The translations under genes and the position numbers were made by a program. Positions 60,152-64,000 of a stretch of 64,000 nt of DNA are shown here, in pieces. Each line of letters opens with the position of its first letter. Position 1 is the first letter of the stretch. The stretch comes from Phalacrocorax aristotelis (Eukaryota > Chordata > Aves > Suliformes > Phalacrocoracidae), in NCBI RefSeq assembly GCF_949628215.1, contig NC_134310.1, forward strand, positions 11,297,401-11,361,400, written 5' to 3'. Below the pieces are notes generated by a model. The model saw nothing but the letters and a program-made list of their open reading frames with translations, did not search any database and was not told the origin of the DNA.

Positions 60152-61704
60152 AAGATTGGTGGCAGCCTGGGCTGCAGTGATCATACCCTGGTGGGATTCA
60201 CAGTCTTGAGGGATATGGACCAGGTGAAGAACAGAGTCTTAGGAGAGCAAACTTTCAGTTGTTTAAGAAACTAGTGAATGTGACCTCCTAGGAAAATGCC
60301 CTCAGGGAAAAAGGAGCTGAACAGAGTTGGCAGCCCTTTAAGGACTTTTTTCTTAGAGCGCAAGTGCTCTCAATGCCCACGTGTAAGAAATCAGGCAAGG
60401 AAGGCAGGAGACTGGCATGGCTAAGGACATCCTGGTCAAACTAAAGTATAAGAAGGAAATCCATAGGCAGTGGAAGCAGGGACATGTATCCTGGGTAGAA
60501 TAGAAGGATGCTGCCTGGATGTGTAGAAATGGAACCAGGAAAGATAAGGTGCAGTTGGGTCTGAATTTGGCAAGAGATGTGAAGAAAAATAAAAAGGGCT
60601 TCTACAGGAACATTTGCCAGAAGAGGAAGATTAAAAAAATGTACACACCCTGATAAATAAGACATGGGAACTAGTGACAACCAACATGGAGAAGGCTGAG
60701 GTACTCAACAATTTTTTGCTTCAGTTTTCAATGGTAATCTCTTTTCCCACTTTAGATTCAAGTCCTTGAATCTAAAGGCAGGGACTGGGGGAAAGAAGTC
60801 CCTCTTGTCATAGAAGTTCAGGGTTGAGACCACCTGAGGAACCTGAACATACACTAGTCCGTGGGACCCTATGAGATGCCAGGGTCCTGAGGGAATTGGC
60901 TGATATAATTGCCAAGCCATTCTCCATCATATTTGAAAAGTCATGGCAGTCAGGCGAAGTCCCCAGCGACTGGAAAAAGGGAAACATCATGCCCATTTTT
61001 AAAAAGGGTAAAAAGGAGGACCCTGGGAAATACCAACCAGTCAGCCCCCCCTCTGTGCCTGGTAAGATCATGGAACAGATCCTCCTGGAAGACATGTCAA
61101 AACATATGGAAGGCAGGGAGGTGATTTGAGACAGTCAACATGGCCTCAGCAAGGGCAAATCATGCCTAACTAATCTGGTAGTCTTCCATGATAGAGTGAC
61201 TACATCAGTGGACAAGGGAAGAGCTACAGACGTCATCTACCTGGAATTCTGTAAGGCCTTTGATACGGTCCCCCGCATCATTCTTGCTGCAAAATTGGAG
61301 AGATATGGGTTTGATGGATGGACTGTTAACCAAGCTGATTGGTGCAGTTGATATGGTAGAGGGAAGGGCTGCCATCCAGAGGGACCTTGGCAAGCTTAAG
61401 CAGTGGGCCCATGTGAACCTCATGAAGTTCAACAAGGCCAAGTGCAGGGTCCCATGCCTGGACTGGGTGAATCCCCAATATCAGTACATACTGGGGGATG
61501 AATGGATTGAGAGCAGCCCTGTGGAGAAGGACTCAGGGATATACTGGTGGATGAAAAATTGGACGGGAGCCAACAATCTGTGCTTGCAGCCCAGAAAGCC
61601 AACCATATCCTGGGCTGCATCAAAAGAAGCGTGGCCAGCAGGTTGAGGGAGGTGATTCTGCCCCTCTGCTCTGCTCTGGTGAGACCCCACCTGGAGTACT
61701 GCGT

Positions 61705-62309
61705 TGTCATGGTTTTAGCTGGGATAGAGTTAATTTTCTTCACTCTAGCTGGTATAGTGCTGTGCTTTGAAATTAGCAGGGGAAAAAAAAAAACTGTTGA
61801 GATAACACACAGATGTTTGGGCTGTTGCTGGGTAGTGCTTATACTAGTCAAGGACATTTCTAGCTTCCCATGCTCTGCCGGGTGCACAAGAAGCCGGGAG
61901 GGGAGGGGGCACAGCTAAGAGAGCAGATTCAAACTGACCAAAGGGATATTCCATATCATGTAACATCATGCCCAGTATGCTACCTGGGAGGGGCTGGCCG
62001 GGGGAGGAGGAAGCAATCGCGGCTCGGGGACGGGCAGCGTCAGTCGGCGGGTGGTGAGCGGCTGTATCGTTTGTGTTTCCGTGTTTTTTTTTCTGTTTTC
62101 CCTTTCCTTTCCTTTTCCCTTTTATTATATTAACATTATTGTAATTATTATCATAATCATTTATCATTTTATTGTAATCATTAAACTGTGCTTATCTCAA
62201 CCCACAAGTTCTTTTGCTTGTCCGATTCTCTTCCCCATCCCACAGGGGTGGGGGGAGTGAGCGAGCGGCTGCATGGTGTTCAGTTGCCAGCTGAGGCTGA
62301 ACCACGACA
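61705..62309 (+). mobile_element. Solo LTR, TGTCATGG family
   Basis: 605 bp, TGTCATGG...ACGACA, with the 5-bp duplication TGCGT (61700-61704 and 62310-62314). Close relative of 23823-24437; a shorter AT tract is the main difference. Inserted in CR1 sense orientation. Confidence 0.91.
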
Positions 62310-62457
62310 TGCGTCCAGCTCTGGGGTCCCCAGTACAAGACAGACATGGACCTGTTAAAGTGGGTCTAGAGGAGGGCCATGAAAATGGTCAGAGGGCTGG
62401 AACACTTCTGTGAAGAAAGGCTGAGAGAGTTGGGTTGTTCAGCCTTGGAAAAGAGAA

Positions 62458-64000
62458 CATTTTTAATGAACATTTTTCATGACTGTTCTCAATTCAGAGA
62501 AGTGATACATTGTAGCTATGGCAAGAAAATCTAGTCAGAGTCTTCCTAACAAAACATGCTCAAATTTGGAACACAGTCCCATTCCCAGAGTTACTAGAAC
62601 AGCATTTCAAATAGGTCAGTAGCATATTTATTTGTTCTTTTCAGCTTTCACAAAGGATGCTACGGATGCTGAATGCTGTTAATATACCTAGCCAATTTGC
62701 TGTTTATCATCAATGCACGTCGAAGAAAAACGTGTTATGATAATAAACTTTTGGCAAAAGAGTAATTCCTTTTTCCTCATCAGATTCTTTGAATCATTTT
62801 ATTCAAATGCAATTTAACTTTTCACTTTCACAAAATACACTACAATTAGACTTCAGTCATAAAATTAAATGAGGAAAGGTCTTTAGTATACAGGTAAAAA
62901 TTGTTAAAATGGATACTACAGAGCAGCATGCTTCTGGACCTGTTTCCAAGTCTATATACAACCACATATTTGATTCAAAGAAAAACAATTCCCTCATCGT
63001 AACCAGTGCTACTGTTTTTTCACTAATAATAATATATTACAGTATTAAGTGTTTTCCTGACCTGAAGTTCTAAACACACTCCAGCTCAAACTTCAGAAAT
63101 TAAAACAGCTCAAGTTACCTACAATATATTTTTTAAATTATTAAAAAAGGTTAAACATCTTTTCCTTAAACAGTGATTCCTTTAATCTTAGGCAGTCTTA
63201 CAATAGCCCTTATGGTATAAGGCAAGAGAACTGTAGCTGTAGTGTCATCTACCTCTCAGACATGATGGTATGTTTGAATAAACACCAGTTAAACCCAAAA
63301 AAGTAATTACATTTGCTTTGCTTATATGTTGCATTTACATATTCAAGATTAAATTACTGTTGATGGTAGAGGTTATTATTGGACCAATCCTAGTAGTTTT
63401 GCCCACTAAGCATTACAGTCTGCTCCAGTGGTATATACTAGCAGATCCAGTTGCAAGGGTGAGGCCATAAGCTGTTTGAACCAAGTAAACAAAAGAACCA
63501 AACCCATCTTCTAAAACCACTAACTTCTTATTTGCCATCAGTAGATCCTCCAGTTTTGAATAAGGAGATACCAACCCCTCCTAAACTAAACTCAGCACAG
63601 GTCAGCTCAGTTTGTCACAGACAAACTAAAACAGTACAAATGAAGAAACAAGGTGGGCAAACTCACTTTCCCTATAGCTGTTCTTTAAAAGCTGTTCCCC
63701 ACCATTCCACCCATGATATGAGGTTATGTCTCCCCTCAGAATTAATAACATAAGTCTAAGGATGAAAGCAAAAGCAAGAAAACTTTCTGAAAACATAAAT
63801 TTATAATAAGGGACATTCCACAAAACACCCCATAGGTTTGCTCTAAAAATGCATTCCTGAGGAAAGGCATGGCCTACGTGAACTAGAGCACACCTGCTTG
63901 CAGTCCATATTTCAGGGTTGCAAATAAATAAATAAATACATACATACATACATTTTAGAACAATGAGAAAGTGACCCTCTAGCAAGACCAATTTTAATAG
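62458..64000. other. AT-rich sequence, probably PCGF3 intron 5' of the RING exon
   Basis: No repeat or exon recognised; searched for the missing N-terminal PCGF3 exon (ITCRLC-type coding) without success. Contains a short (AATA)n(CATA)n microsatellite at about 63922-63951. Confidence 0.45.
63922..63951. repeat. Tetranucleotide microsatellite (AATA)n(CATA)n
   Basis: aaataaataaataaatacat followed by acatacatacat; a compound tetranucleotide run. Confidence 0.85.

Larger units (their letters stand above)
57731..62457 (+). mobile_element. Near-complete CR1 LINE, interrupted by a second CR1 and an LTR
   Basis: Order: ORF1 (57743-58876), ORF2 endonuclease (58974 to about 59539), inner CR1 (59540-60151), then ORF2 resuming in register (GGSLGCSDHTLVGF at 60157), linker, RT fingers ([20 protein letters not shown], 60960), motif A ([11 protein letters not shown], 61250), an internal deletion near 61332 that removes the FADD palm, thumb (to 61704), solo LTR, and a short C-terminal piece (62310-62457). 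Without the FADD box it cannot make active RT. Confidence 0.87.

Noticed and set aside
57217..64000. N-terminal PCGF3 exon (start codon and first RING cysteines)
   Set aside because: No minus-strand sequence encoding the expected ITCRLC-type motif with a phase-1 donor was found; presumed outside the window.
1..64000. tRNA, rRNA, CRISPR or prokaryotic features
   Set aside because: None visible; short repeats are CR1 tails, LTRs and microsatellites of a vertebrate genome.

Overview
The window looks like a repeat-swollen piece of a bird nuclear genome. CR1 LINEs ending in the ATTCTATGATTCT-type 3' tail, avian-style ERVL-like proviruses and their solo LTRs make up most of it. The only host gene I can identify is PCGF3 (Polycomb group RING finger 3), on the minus strand. 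Seven exons are in the window: part of the RING at 57120-57216, then 53985-54040, 52812-52922, 51963-52051, 50060-50197, 35299-35379 and the terminal coding exon 14216-14263. All visible splice sites are GT/AG and the frame stays open to the stop codon. The first coding exon(s), carrying the start and the first half of the RING, are not visible and probably lie beyond 64000. No bacterial-type genes, tRNAs, rRNAs or CRISPR arrays were seen.

Layout. 1-3391 is one arm of a nearly identical inverted repeat whose partner is 31016-34406; it carries CR1 pieces and AT-rich single-copy sequence and probably continues left of the window. 3.9-8.0 kb holds decayed CR1s. 8.0-14.2 kb is mostly non-repetitive AT-rich DNA downstream of the PCGF3 stop codon (candidate long 3' UTR plus flank) with one CR1. 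15329-28289 is copy A of a ~12.96 kb segment: an old CR1 split by a 6.5 kb ERVL-like provirus (16725-23248, 5-bp duplication GCATC), a solo LTR (23823-24437), a decayed retroviral remnant (about 25.5-27.0 kb), a ~115-bp-period repeat and another solo LTR (27558-28060). 28.1-31.0 kb is CR1 with another LTR. 31.0-34.4 kb is the second inverted-repeat arm. 34.7-36.0 kb is a small native island holding PCGF3 exon 35299-35379. 36036-48995 is copy B of the 12.96 kb segment, ~99.9% identical by eye. 49-57 kb is ordinary PCGF3 intron/exon sequence. 57.7-62.5 kb is a near-complete CR1 with ORF1 esterase and ORF2 endonuclease, interrupted by a second CR1 and a solo LTR. The last 1.5 kb is AT-rich and unassigned, probably PCGF3 intron.

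Main interpretation. The two large duplications (12.96 kb direct, 3.39 kb inverted) show the same very low divergence. Junctions suggest that both 'right-hand' copies are derived and that they bracket a single PCGF3 exon. One junction has a 3-bp GAA microhomology. This looks like one recent complex, possibly replication-based, rearrangement inside a Polycomb gene, or an assembly artefact imitating one. The provirus was already inactivated when duplicated: both copies share the same stops, frameshifts and active-site changes. All LTR elements lie on the + strand, antisense to PCGF3.
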